Positions 11,916 to 23,485 of a stretch of 64,000 nt of DNA are shown here, piece after piece; position 1 is the stretch's first letter, and every line of letters begins with the position of its first letter. Under the pieces are notes generated by a model, which was given only the letters and a program-made list of their open reading frames with translations, made no database searches and had not been told where the DNA came from. Source of the DNA: Echinarachnius parma (taxonomy: Eukaryota > Echinodermata > Echinoidea > Clypeasteroida > Echinarachniidae); NCBI GenBank assembly GCA_037951105.1, contig JBAMJV010007487.1, forward strand, positions 124,001-188,000, read 5' to 3'. The position numbers and the translations under genes were made by a program.

Positions 11916-12184
11916 AAAAAGTTTGAAATTCAATGCAGAATATATTTTTTTTGGCCATTGAAGTAGGGACAAAAATTGTATGTATATACCCCCCAAAATG
12001 ATGAAATTTGCATCCGTTGTTTGTGAAATAAAATTTAAAAATATGGATAACTTCAGAACAATAATTCTACTTCTAATGTCTTGTTTATGCTTTGTTTTAA
12101 CATCATAGAAAAGGAAATTGTGTAAAAATCTTTACTTTTTGAAAACTGTTATTGGATAAAATCTTGATTCTTACAACATTGATG

Positions 12185-13463
12185 TGTAATGTCCGTGACG
12201 TTTTAGATATAACAGTTTTTGTAGAAGCAGAAGTCCTAATTCAATTTAATTCAAAATTCATTTGCAAAGCTAGAATGTTATATCATAAAGTATATCAAGA
12301 GCATTTACTAAACTATTTGATGGTTTGTCCAGAACAGCGTCACGGACATTACGTCACGGCTGCGTCACGGACATTACATACACAGTGAAAAGTATGAAAA
12401 AGCAGAGCAAAAAAATATCAAGCATTATTTTCTTATGTAAATGTCTTACTTTAGCCAAGAAATAAGATAATCCCAAGTAACAGGGGGACTACTACCTTCC
12501 TGGTTCAAGTTTTAATAAATTGTATCGTTAATCAGATAGTGAACTTTGCGTCAGTACTCTGAACTATTTATAAAACTAAATTCCTTGCTTAATTTGAACA
12601 TGCATGTCTCAATAATCAATAAAGACTTGACTATAACTTACTGGGAGGAGAAAGAGATGGTTAAATCTCATATAGTATGATCAAATTGCAAAAATTATAC
12701 ACTTAGTCCATGATTTTCCATGTGTTATGCCCATGATGTACACAACCTTTTTTATATTTTACAATTTTTGGGCACAACACAGCATTGTACCTCATTAAAA
12801 ATGTATAATATTTTTTTTAATAGATGACATTTGGTTTACTGCACATTCTGTTGAAAATTAAAAATTTTACAATAATTTTGGAAAAACTTATTAATATTTT
12901 AAAAATAATTTGTTGATAATTGAAAAAAAAAATTGAAATATAATTTTTTTTCTCAAAACTGTTTGATTACATATCAAATGTACAATTAAAAAAGTGTCAT
13001 GCACAATGCAGCATGTTTTGCGGGTTATTTCTGAGTTTAGAAAAAGTGGACAAAAGTGTAATGTCCGTGACGCTGAAAATGTAATGTCCGTGACGCAACG
13101 TTTTGTTGTCTAGATCACATATGCCTGGCCCGTTTCCCCCAAAACAACTTGGATTCAATTCATCATTGCCTTGTCTATAATTAAATACCTAAATCACCTT
13201 TGTGAGGTCTCGGAACTCACAGACTTTTGCAAAGATGTATATGGATGCAAAAAGTCATGTCCAAAAGATGTAATGTCCGTGACAGCGCACATTTTGCAGA
13301 ATTACTCAGTAACGAATTGGATAAATGTTCTGAAACTTTTTTTGCATACTAAACCAGGATATTGTTTTGTAATTAAAATAAAAGTTAGACATTAGTTAGA
13401 GGTATGAATTAATAGTGGCATTTGAAAGTCATGAAAATTCTCTGATTTGTAATGTCCGTGACG
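12185..13463. repeat. Seven-copy cluster of the word TGTAATGTCCGTGACG
   Basis: Forward copies lie at 12185-12200, 13057-13072, 13080-13095, 13269-13284 (ends GACA) and 13448-13463. Reverse copies lie at 12338-12352 (one base short of the full word) and 12363-12378. The sequence between them is AT-rich and shows no obvious repeat, so the word itself has been kept or placed repeatedly. The reverse copies are both on the left side and forward copies dominate the right side. This could be a set of binding sites, for example transposase sites at element ends, or a host protein's sites. No gene is seen here. Confidence 0.8.
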
Positions 13464-13472
13464 CTGGAGTTG

Positions 13473-13857
13473 CCCATATAAAGACAGATTCACACGACTT
13501 GAAATTTATAGCTATCACTTCAAAGCTTATCCTCTGTCATACTACCTGGAATTTCCCAGAAAATAATTTCCTTTTACTACCGGGCGTTTCCAAATGCACT
13601 TCTTCTTCCCTATCACATGCAACTAATACCAGTATGAGATGCCGAGTAGAAGTTTTAACAGCCCTATAAAAGAAGACAGATTTATACATATTGAAATGTA
13701 TAGCTACCACTTGAAGAGTGTCTCCTCTTTCATACTACCAGGAAATTCCAGTAAGAAAAGCAAGACTTTTTATGTTTCTTCGCTCTATTACCTTATTCCC
13801 AGGTATCTCAATGCACTTCTGTGCTTGCTATCACATGCAACCAATACCAGAATCTAA
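13473..13857 (+). repeat. Diverged tandem duplication (~190 bp units)
   Basis: Two diverged copies (about 13473-13660 and 13661-13857) share CATATAAAGACAGATT-like starts, ATAGCTATCACTT/ATAGCTACCACTT, TCATACTACC and TATCACATGCAAC near the end. No function is seen. Confidence 0.6.
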
Positions 13858-14639
13858 CACATAATACCATACTGAAATTCATCATCTCAGATTGCATCAA
13901 AGCCATTGGCAACAGAAACAAGGTGTACCCTGTACAAATTCTATGGGAGTTTTACAATCTAGGACGTAACAAGTTAATTAGCACTGCACCAAATATGCTC
14001 ATCTTGAAGTGCATTTAATAGAGAGAACAAGAATGGAGGAAATATATCAAGAATATTGGAGATGGAGGGAAAGAGTTACGAGGACCCGGGTGCGATCGAA
14101 TAACTTTTACTTGTCATGGTGTTGCATTTATTCCTTGCCATATCAATAGTCCACCATGATTCATACTTCTCTCGTTCCAGCCGCCTCTCAATTCATACAT
14201 CTCCCATTCCAGCCACCACTCCACAGATTGCAGCGATTAAAACAAGAATTGGGGTACAAGCCTCTCGTTTGGAAACGTCCCGGTGTTGGTTTACACTCCA
14301 GCGTCAAGTAGCCAGGGAGCGGGCGACGGCGCAATCCATTCACAGCTTGGGATTCCTCCAGTCAAAATGACCCATTTCTCATCTCCAAAATGCAAATCAA
14401 CTCACCAATTCACCATCATCTGAATATCAAAATGAGATCATTTTCCCCCTCTCTCTCTCCGCTATACTCCATACAACCTGTTCAATACTACTTGATTTAG
14501 GTATCACATGCATTCTCCGTAGCCCCCAGTCCGAGTAATCAGGGGACCAGTCCTGAATTGGTTAATATTGTTTTACAGTACCCAAGATGATTTTCCCTGT
14601 CTCTCTTTGCTTCCATATCGTTGCGGAGCTGAAAGCGGA

Positions 14640-14752
14640 CTCCATCACTGGTTCCACGCCTCCATGCTTGTTTGCACATGCGGACATGAAGAGGGCATCA
14701 CTGGTTCCACGCCTCCATGCTTGTTTGCACATGCGGACATGAAGAGGGTGCA
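14640..14752 (+). repeat. 53 bp perfect tandem duplication
   Basis: Two copies start CATCACTGGTTCCACGCCTC at 14643 and 14696 and look identical, indicating a recent event. Short open frames cross it on both strands but look like by-products. Confidence 0.9.
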
Positions 14753-14759
14753 ATCTGCA

Positions 14760-15752
14760 CCAAGAGGGTGATGCTATCCAAATGTTAGTATTGGTCCGAC
14801 CACCGAGAGCCTTTTAGCCTGCTCTTCAACAAACCACCATCTTCATCATCAATCCACCGGCTCATCTACATCATCTCTGAGCTCATCTACACCATCTATG
14901 TGCTCATTTATATCATCTCTTGACTCATCAGCATATCACTGCTGGGCTTGATATTCATCTCAAAGTGCTCGTCTAACAAATTGCCGGGTTTTGAAATTCA
15001 TTTCAAAGTGTAATATCATTCATTTGAAAGTGTTTGTCTAAATGGGTTGATTCATTTCACAGCACCTAGCTCGTATGAATACAAGATAAGGAACCATCAT
15101 CCATCTTAGTTGCATAATTAAGGGGGAGCAGAGAAGGGGGGGGGGGGGGTGATGCCCCTCCTCCTGTCCCTTACTGCCCCCCATAGAAATCTTTGTCCAC
15201 TCGTTGCCCTACCTGTAGTGATAAGATATAACCCAATTGTAATTGTTTGTCTAGGAAGCCACCCCTCCACTGGAATTCTTACCCCCAACTCTTTGTGCCC
15301 TCTTATACCCCATTCCATTCCCCCTGGCTACGACATTTAAACATCTCCTTGATGGATCTTGTCAAATTCTCTCAACAATTTTCGGCTTTTGTTACGTTTT
15401 TGTCGTCAGGTCGGTTATCGACCCAGGCTCCTCAAGACCATTCTGAATTCAAGCTGAAGTGGACATGAATATTTTGATTCGATGAAGCAATTAACAAATG
15501 ACAGGTATATATACAGTATATATATGCAGGGAGAAGCAAAACGGGGGATAAATTGCAGTATTTTGTTTGATTGAGAACACTTATTTATTAATATAATGCG
15601 ACCCTGCTGCAATGCAGCTGATGGAAACACCAGTTGGCATTTGGAGTGCCAAGTTTCACAGGTGCTTACTCAATGATCATCCTGCTTACTCAACAAGGTC
15701 AACACATTATCACAAATGCACAACCCAGAAAATAATTCATAAGCTCAATATA
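14760..15752. other. No recognisable gene
   Basis: The stretch has several short degenerate repeats (CTCATCTACATCATCT-like words near 14860-14940), a G14 run and a short purine/pyrimidine-biased part. No gene or RNA is recognised. Confidence 0.4.
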
Positions 15753-15825
15753 TAATAATAATAATTATACATTTATATCGCGCGCACATCTGTCCGTTCG
15801 GACACTCGTGGCGCACAAATCTCAA
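15753..15825 (+). repeat. Dispersed repeat with TATATCGCGCGCACATC core
   Basis: An ATA-rich stretch is followed by ATTTATATCGCGCGC and a short palindrome GTCCGTTCGGAC. ATA-rich runs followed by a TTTATAT-CGC core are common in dispersed repeats of marine animals. Only one copy is clear here. Confidence 0.35.
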
Positions 15826-16581
15826 ATCATGTTATCTTTGGGAAATGTATGCACTTCAAAAACATTAAAAACTCCCTAAATTGCTCTAAATGTTTCATTT
15901 CACTGAATTGAATGACAGAATAATGTCCATAATAGTGACATAAACAATCCCATCTCTAGCAAAAATGTTCTTTTAACCTGTTCCCTTCAAGACTTTTGAA
16001 ATTCCCATAGACTTTGTACATAGGCCACAAGGTTCTCATATGCACGGTTTTAACCAATGAGGATGCTTGGATGTTGACACTGCTCCATTGACCTCAGGCT
16101 GAGATAACTCATGCATGATCAACACTAGGTTAATAATTGTTCACATTAGTTTACCAATTTCAGGCTAATTACATAAAATAATATCACAATATACTCTCAT
16201 TCTAGGAGAAAATTAAACAAAATAATACTTGAAGAATCATTTTGAACCTCACCTCTCTCTCTCAATATGTTCAGCATTATCACAGTAAGTAGATGATGGT
16301 ATCAACATACTATAAATATGTCTTGTTTGATGAATGAAATTCAACCCTCCCTTTAACATACGTGCAGGGGGGTGGGGGGGGGGGGGGGCCCACATGCCCT
16401 CAATAATTTGACAAAAACAATAATAAAAGTAAGAGGACATTTTTTAAATGAAAATGTAGAAATACATAAGGTGAGCCCCCCCCCCCCCCCCCCCCCTCAA
16501 CCCAATAATTCATGAGCCACCTATCAGTCCAACAAGCATGAAGATAAAATTGGTAAGATTAAAGCAGGAAACATGAACTTC

Positions 16582-16631
16582 TATTATAATATTATACTAA
16601 TATTATTATATTATTATCATTATTATTATAA
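16582..16631 (+). repeat. ATT-rich microsatellite
   Basis: An imperfect run of ATT/ATA units. It is flanked by non-coding sequence. Confidence 0.8.
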
Positions 16632-16639
16632 ACCATCCC

Positions 16640-17902
16640 TGTGTGGTCAGATGTGAGCATGCATGCACATCCCTATCTACATTAGATGTCAACTTACTGT
16701 AGATTAACAATTTAGATACGGCCTACCCCACTCAGGACTGGTCCCCAAAATACTTGAATAATTGATCCAGTTTATTTTAAATTCCGTAAAAAAAAGAAGA
16801 AGAAGTTTAAAAACAATTATAATGTACAATTATAACAATATATCCAAGTTGTAGAGTTTGATTGCCAGAAGAACATAAACAAAAAACAGCTTAAATATGT
16901 TTTAAAAGCAAAGTAATAAACAAAGTTACTTTGGCTGGCCTCTATCGGGAAAGTCTGTTTTATACATGTATCAAAGGAAAATTGTCTTCACTTGCCAAAA
17001 TCCCTCGTAGTCCCCTTAAAAATCTTATTCACATTACATTGTAAGACCTTGCCTATTTTTAACCTACCCTTTCACAATTTTGAAATCCACAAAAACATCA
17101 TGTATCATCAATTTTGTATTATTTTTGTGGTGAATTAACAAATTACATGAAATAATGCAAAACTGAGCTTTAAAACATCAATTAAGAATTTCAAACAGAT
17201 TTTCTGCATAAAAACAATTCTTGAATTTGATTAGATTTTGTATTTTGGTCAGGTTTTCTAGTCAGACATTTGATTCTATTTTCTTGCCTATAATAAGCAC
17301 AGCTTGCACTGCAGTTAAACCCCTGATTCTCGGGGCATGGCATACCATGTATTAACTCAATGGGAGTTACACAACCTATGAGAAAATGGATGTGCAAGGC
17401 CTTAACGGCATTTGTCTTCACCTCAGGAGAGTGGAAATGGTGTCAGGTTTCTAGTCCTGTCTTCAGAGAATAACTCCATTTCAAACAAAGGATCAAGTTT
17501 GTGAAAGGGAATCTCCCGTTTGCCTCTAACATCATAACACATCACTCGTTGCATCTTGAGCAAGGCACCCAAGCGAGCCAATACTTTGCCTGCCTCGATG
17601 CCTCCATGCTACAGCATTGGTAAAGCCAGTTTAACTCATGTATCATGTATCAGGTTCAACCATCATTGATGGTGGGGGGGGGGGGGGGGGGGGGGGCTAG
17701 TACAAGTTTAAATGAATCATCATTTTTATTATTATTATTTGCTTATTTTCAATGAGCTTTCTGTGGGGGCACAGGGAGAGTTACCTATGCCTAATTGTGC
17801 AAGCCTTGATGGCCTTGGGTTAGGCTTAGCAGTAAGTTTATTAGGTATTAGGTATTAGGTATATTAGCAGATACTGGCAGAAACGAAATGATGCGGAATG
17901 GA
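16640..17902. other. No recognisable gene
   Basis: AT-rich sequence with a G23 run at 17674 and a short ATTAGGT repeat near 17848. Nothing else is supported. Confidence 0.4.
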
Positions 17903-18091
17903 CTACTTGGATACTTTTAATTTGGCTCCGTTCACGATGTCTGCTTGTTGGACTGTGGCCATGTGACGTTTTGCCACATTTTGGTCCGATAGGAAATGTT
18001 GCAGTGGGACTAGGTAATTAGGTTTCATGCTAAGACCAGAGAGGTAGGAAGAGGCCTCCCTGCTTAGACCCTGTGCTGCTCCAAGTATCAT
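17903..18091 (-). pseudogene. Possible degenerate retroelement Gag fragment (DUF1759-like)
   Basis: A 62-codon open stretch contains REASSYLSGLS, then NYLVPLQHFL, then KRHMATV. The spacing resembles the Gag region (DUF1759) of BEL/Pao and related LTR elements, where a GL-L/M-NY-AL--L----I--HM pattern is typical. The similarity is judged by eye only and no neighbouring Gag or Pol sequence supports it. It could equally be a stray exon or chance. Confidence 0.22.
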
Positions 18092-18639
18092 TATATTACA
18101 TGAACTTTGAGGATGGAGCCAGAGATATGATGGACTGTGATGTCTGGAAAAGCCATGCTTCTTCAGTCACTGCTTTTCCAGCGACTTCCAAGTATATTGC
18201 CTTAAGGGGAAGTTAATCTGGGAAAATATCTAAATACATAAGTAATAATGGCAAAATCCCGCGATTAAATTGTGAGAAAAATCAGTCATGAATTGAAATG
18301 AGTAAGTTATTTTCAGTGGAATTTTACGGAGAAATGGCAATTGCTTTGGTGATGTTTTATAGCTCATGATTATGATATCATTCACTGCCATCCTCTACTC
18401 TGTTTTGTTCATGTACAATGTTACTTATTTTCCCGTCATATAAGGGGCTATATAAATTTGGGTTATACTAAGTAACAAGAGAGGTTGGAGGGATGTAAAA
18501 TGCATTCATCACAGACAGAGAAGACCTTATCTATAATTCACACTCGGCACTCAGAGGGTTAATGCACTAGAAGGCATTGGCCTAGTGGCCTGGCTGGCTA
18601 GCAGGTAATCCATATTGTGTTTATGGAATTTACAGTTGA

Positions 18640-19990
18640 GCTGGGGGTTTGATGGGGTGCGAGTGATGGGGTGTTGAATGCACCTGTCTGCATGCACCCC
18701 TGTATACCATTACCCCCCCCCCCCCCCCTCACTACCAACAGCTATCTCTTATACACTTGTTGTCCCTGTAATCTGTCTTTTCCATGTGGTAGCATAACAA
18801 GGGTCAATCTAAATTAGGGGGAAGGGGTTCCTTTCTGATGGGGTGGTATGCACATCTGTCTGCACCCCTGTACACTAATACCCCCCCCCCCCCCCCCTTT
18901 CACTACCAACAGCCATCTCTCTTTTACTGGACTTCAATAATCTGAAGGTCTGATCTACTGGGGAGGAGTGGGGGGGGGGGGGCACCTTACTGGTGGTAAG
19001 AGCACCTGTCTGCACCTGTCTCTACAAAAAATGTATATCAGCAGAATGGGCTGTGCCAATCAGTGATATAGCCAGGGTCATCAAAGATGAGGAGGGGTGC
19101 TAGAGTTCCCCTGATAAGAGCACCCCTCTGCAAGCATGCACACCATTACCCCCCCCCCCCCCCCCCCCCACCCTACCAGATCCCGTTATCACCACATCTC
19201 TATATTCTTGTTGCACAATCATACTGTGGTGTGGGTAAGGGGGAGTGTAAGGGTGCATGTGATGTGGTAAGCAAGTTTCTACCACCACTGCATACCATTC
19301 ACACCCCCCCCCATCATGCTCTCTAGATTTCAACACTACCAAGAGTATCCTATACCCATCCCTCATCAATCCTATTATGATCTCTCTCGTTTCCCAGTTT
19401 CAAAGTCAGACTGGGGTACAGATAGGGTCAAACCAGATTTGGAGTATGGGTATCTGGGAGGATGCTGGTGTTGTGAGCACCGGTCCATAACTTCCATAAC
19501 ATTACCCCCACCCTCTCCTCCACTCCTTCCATCATACCCTATGGATTTCAACACTACCAGCAGTGTCCCACACCCATCCCTCAGCATCCCCACTATGATC
19601 TCTCTCTTCCAGTTTTACAATCATTCAGACTGTAGTAGTAGTTAGGGTCAAACAAGATTTGGTGAGGGGATATGGGGGAGGATTCACGGGTCGTTAGTGC
19701 CTGTCTGTACCTTGCATACCAATACCACCCCCTCCCCTCTCCATCCCTCATCAACCCCAGTCTGATCTCTCTCTTCCAGCTCCACAATTCAGCATGGCAT
19801 TGGCATAGCCAGGGTCTATGTGGACCAGTGACAATGGGGAAAGGGGGGGGGGGGGGGGTGGAGGGGGGCAGGGGTCCTTCAGAAAATATGGTTGTACCCC
19901 TGCATACCATTACACCTCCTCATCTCTAGTCTCTATATCAATCAATGAAATTATACTAGGAACTCTCTCTCTCTCTCTTCCAGGTTCAGA
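18640..19990 (+). repeat. Degenerate tandem array with poly(C) in each unit (~150-270 bp period)
   Basis: About seven diverged units share CACCTGTCTGCA, CACCCCTGTATACCATTACC, a C-run, then CACTACCAACAG or a related stretch, and later CTCTCTTCCAG. C-runs fall near 18713, 18881, 19149 and 19303, with related CCCC patches near 19505, 19727 and 19914. Open frames within it shift between units and do not look like genes. Confidence 0.7.
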
Positions 19991-21188
19991 ATCCTGTCCA
20001 AGTAAAGTAGAGTATGAAGGGGTCAGGAGTGTTACAAAATGATACCAGACAGAATATAGGGGGATATTTACCAAAATATTACCAATTTTAAATTCTCTCC
20101 AATGGCCCCACTCCCAACCCATAGACCTAGGTCTAAGCCCATCCTCAGTTTATTTCTATGTACAAAATCATTCAGAACAAATTATGTGATGATGGTGATG
20201 ATGATGATGATGATGTCACCAAGGTACTGATGATCATTATAATAATCCACAACACTTGTATTGCTCCATTTAGCTGTTTCAAAAATATTTCAAAGGTGCC
20301 CCCCCCCCCCCCCCCTTAAAAAAACAAACATGTTGACAGACTATAAACAACCAGGGAAGTGCATTTCACAAAATTAATGAGGCATACAGAATAGACACAC
20401 ACAAATGTTTTGGTAGAGATTATTGAGCTTCCAAAAACCATTAGTGGTATGTATAAACTTGTGTAGTACACTTGTAAACAAAATCCATAAATAACAAGTG
20501 ATAATGATAAATAACCCCCATTTTCCCCTCTTTTTTGACATCGTTAAATCTATTCTTTACAGCAAGTCACGCCTCATTTACGCACAAATTCATTACAGGT
20601 GTCTTTTAAAAAGACTAGCCAACCAAGCTGAACCCTTCAAGTAATAATCCAAACGACATCAATCAACTGCCTGTGAATATGATTTCCCTTTTGACACCAT
20701 ACATAGAGTGCAACAAAGAGACTTTATATCCAGTCTTTGGGTGGTTGTCATGTTCTTACCGCAGTTCAGACATATTGCATGTAAATCAACAAAATCTCAG
20801 CACAAAATGATTACAATCTCAGCCTAAAATCATTTTTAAATGGTTATAACATGGATTTTATTAGGAAGTACGCTAATAAAATCCCTGATCATAATGGCTA
20901 TTCCATCAAACCACACATGTAGCTAACTTGGCATTACAAGGGGATCACAAAAAAGAGGGAATTAAATCTATATTTTGATTTGTTAGCGTGTATAAATGAT
21001 GGTGATGAAAGATAATTACCAGATGTTTTTGCCATACAATACTGGGTAATTGGGGTATTTATGACTGAATGATGCCAAAATGAGGGTATTTGGTGCAATC
21101 CACAGGTAGAATCATATTTGATGGCTTTTGCTGATGATTCTTTTGTCACGCAGCAACATGGTGGTACATGAGTCCTTCACACTGAAAC
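19991..21188. other. No recognisable gene
   Basis: Contains a GAT trinucleotide run (about 20185-20216) and a C17 run. No gene or defined element is seen. Confidence 0.4.
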
Positions 21189-21311
21189 TTTAAGATTGTC
21201 AAGCCCTTGAATCAAACACTCACTGCAAAAAGTTGGGGTTTCCACCAGCTTATACTTTTCCAAAGAAAACAGGTTTAATTTCTGTATTTGTTTTCAGCAC
21301 TTTATTGCACA
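21189..21311 (+). repeat. Dispersed repeat shared with 37087-37200
   Basis: Shared words are CTTGAATC-AACACTCAC, TTGGGGTTTCC, TTTTCCAAAGAAAACAG and CACTTTATTGCACATTAAA/CACTTGATTGCACATTAAA. In this copy it runs straight into a TTAA-flanked element, so it may be the older target or part of a larger repeat. Confidence 0.6.
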
Positions 21312-21448
21312 TTAAAGGGATCTAGTAACATTGTTCAAATCCTCAAAACTCACTTGGAACTATAGCGGTTCTCTCATACCTTGTTTTTATTCATGTTAAC
21401 AATAGAATCATGGGACAGGTTTTGTTTTTTCCTATTTCCCTTTCATAG
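21312..21448 (-). mobile_element. Partial TTAA-flanked element, family 2
   Basis: Begins TTAAAGGGATCTAGTAACAT and matches the reverse complement of the right part of the copy at 26247-26625, through the CATGGGACAGGTTTTG segment. The remainder is missing. Confidence 0.65.
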
Positions 21449-21622
21449 TCGTGACTAGGAGGAAAAAGGATCCAGAAATCTCCCAACTTTGGATAATTGG
21501 ACATCTCATTAGAATGAATTTGTCTATAGAACCCTTTGTGTCCGGATTCTGATAGTTACATGTATATTTCAAGTCTAGCTGTATACTATTCCATGTTACA
21601 AGGACATCAAATCTGCAATTTC

Positions 21623-21711
21623 ATTGCAGTGTGAGTGGTTCCATAAATAGGATAATGATCATGAACCATTGCAGTGTGAATGGTTCCATAAATAGGATAA
21701 TGATCATGAAA
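21623..21711 (+). repeat. 44 bp tandem duplication
   Basis: Two nearly identical copies start CATTGCAGTGTGAGTGG / CATTGCAGTGTGAATGG at 21623 and 21667. Confidence 0.85.
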
Positions 21712-21739
21712 CTATTTATCCCATGGCTTGGTGGGAAAT

Positions 21740-22800
21740 TCTACCATTGCGTGCTAATAACCCCAACGCTAAATTCCCTCTGATGACAGATGGACATGAC
21801 TACAACAGGTACAGGAGGTTCCTTTTCTTTTTTTCTTTTTTGTTGGGGTGGGGGGGGGGGGGGGGGAGAAGATGGGGATGTGGGCATTACAGCTAAACAA
21901 CACTTCTGGCAAACCTCTCAGTCTCAATTTAAAAATGTCAAAGAATACATCATACATTACCTGTGTAAGTATAGAAACAATGAGCAATCTACATACAATG
22001 TGCAAACATAGAGACCACCTATATCATGTAAATAGGAGAAATAAGAAAAGTGGCAACTGTACACAGGTGACCTCTACAGGAGGGTTCCTTAGCATTGATT
22101 TCTCTGGAGAGGAAAAACTTTTGGTTGCTATAGACAGGTGGCCAATAAGACAGGTTTGACTGTATTGCATCATCACAAAGAGAACAAAATCCACCATATT
22201 TTAACCACATCAAGATAGTGTTCAATCTAGACGATTTTGACGGCTTTTCAAAACATTTAAAGTATTTTTTCTTCAAAGTTTGGCTTTAAAATACTGAATC
22301 CAAGCATTCTGGTCCCATGTTAACCCATTGTGTGCTAATAACTCTAGCTATAATTTCACTTGATGACAGATGAATATGGATGCAACAGGTACATCCAGAT
22401 TGTTCCCTTTTTCAGGGGAGGGGGGGGGGGGGGAGTTCCCTTAATAATTTTGATGATTTTAATGGCTTTTCAAAATATCTTTGTGTTTTCTTTCTCTTCA
22501 AAACACTGAACTTCCAAGCTTGCACTCTGGTCCCATGTTTAACCCACTGCTTGCTAATAACTCCAGGCCTAATGTCACTTGATGACAGATATATATAGGC
22601 ATAACAGGTACACACAGATATATCTGTTCTTGGGGGGGGGGGGGGGTGAGAGATGTTGATAAGTTGGATAAGTGCATTCAGGTCCCATGGATAACCAGTT
22701 ACCTGCTAATGACCCCAGTCCGTAATAACCCCATTCCTAAAAACCCCAGTCCTTAATAACCTCAATGACAGATGAGCATGAGTGCAACAGGTTGTGCACA
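21740..22800 (+). repeat. Degenerate long-period repeats with TGATGACAGATG and a poly(G) run
   Basis: Four diverged units (about 21740, 22321, 22542, 22694) each have GCTAATAAC, then TGATGACAGAT, then GCAACAGGTACA-like sequence; the first three are followed by a G-run. A more diverged unit lies near 25060 and another trace at about 28045. The unit at 22019-22170 also carries GTGGCCAATAAGACAGGTT, related to the satellite at 23486. Confidence 0.6.
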
Positions 22801-23218
22801 TCAATACATTTATACATCAAAATATATTTTAGTAAATCGCTATTCCTTAAGTACAGTTTACTATTTTAGTGACGTAGATATGACGTAGATACAGTAAATT
22901 TTAACTTTAAATCGTTTTCAGAATACACCCCCTAGATTATTATAAAACAATTTTTTTGGAGGGGGGGGGGGGGGGGGGGGTGAAAGTAGAGATATTGGAA
23001 TAACTGAAATTCAACTTGCATTATGGCCTCTTGTCACCTACTAAACACTCCAGCACCATATATCAAACCTGTGTTAAGTGACCACCGATGGGAAACTAGA
23101 CAAGTGGTCACTGACAGATGACCCATAGACCGTTGGAGCCACAGACCCTTTATTATAAATCCATAGAAAAGTTCCATGTTGTTTTGATCTACAGGGAATC
23201 ATTCTTGGTGGCCACTTA

Positions 23219-23485
23219 GATCCCGTTTACAGTGCAGGGCCGGCCCGAGCCGCGGCTCAGCCGTGGCCTAAATTTCGGTACTCGGCCCTCCAATTTTGTG
23301 CGTTTACAGTGGCGGGCTCGGCCCGGCCGCCCTTTTAATATCTTGTCGTAGTGGCGCTCTGCATGTAAACAAACCATTATTTTGGGGGCGCGCCGGGGTC
23401 ACAGTACAAAGGCGCGTTATTTGCAATGAATTTTTTTCCAAATTTGGTACCGCATTTGGCCCTGCGTGCGTTTACAGTGAGAAAA
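23219..23485 (+). mobile_element. GC-rich Harbinger-like element, partial copy
   Basis: Begins GATCCCGTTTACAGTG after TTA and shares long stretches with the complete copy at 29208-29840: GTGCGTTTACAGTG, then TTGTCGTAGTGGCGCTCTGC, ATGTAAACAAACCATTATTT and GGGGGCGCGCC. The right end is lost where the 34 bp satellite begins. It has no coding capacity. Confidence 0.7.

Larger units (their letters stand above)
8822..11917 (+). mobile_element. Complex repeat unit ending in a hairpin (CTCACCTGAG family)
   Basis: The left end carries CAAGAGCCCCAGGGGGGCAC followed by GCTCACCTGAG. The right end is a heptamer array followed by a hairpin. Inside lie a TA-flanked element, a 323 bp tandem duplication and a truncated third unit near 10026. 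The pieces recur in the same order of motifs (ACTTTCATTCTTCATC, CCATTTTAGCAACTTTGG), which suggests one composite element. The hairpin followed by CTAA recalls the 3' end of Helitrons, but no Rep/helicase gene is present and the assignment is weak. Confidence 0.4.

Noticed and set aside
11096..11996. Overlapping 115-149 codon frames
   Set aside because: They arise from the 323 bp duplication and the heptamer array. Frames on both strands are open, and none looks like a known protein.
19087..20042. Several 70-110 codon frames on both strands
   Set aside because: They cross poly(C) runs in a degenerate tandem array and change frame from unit to unit.
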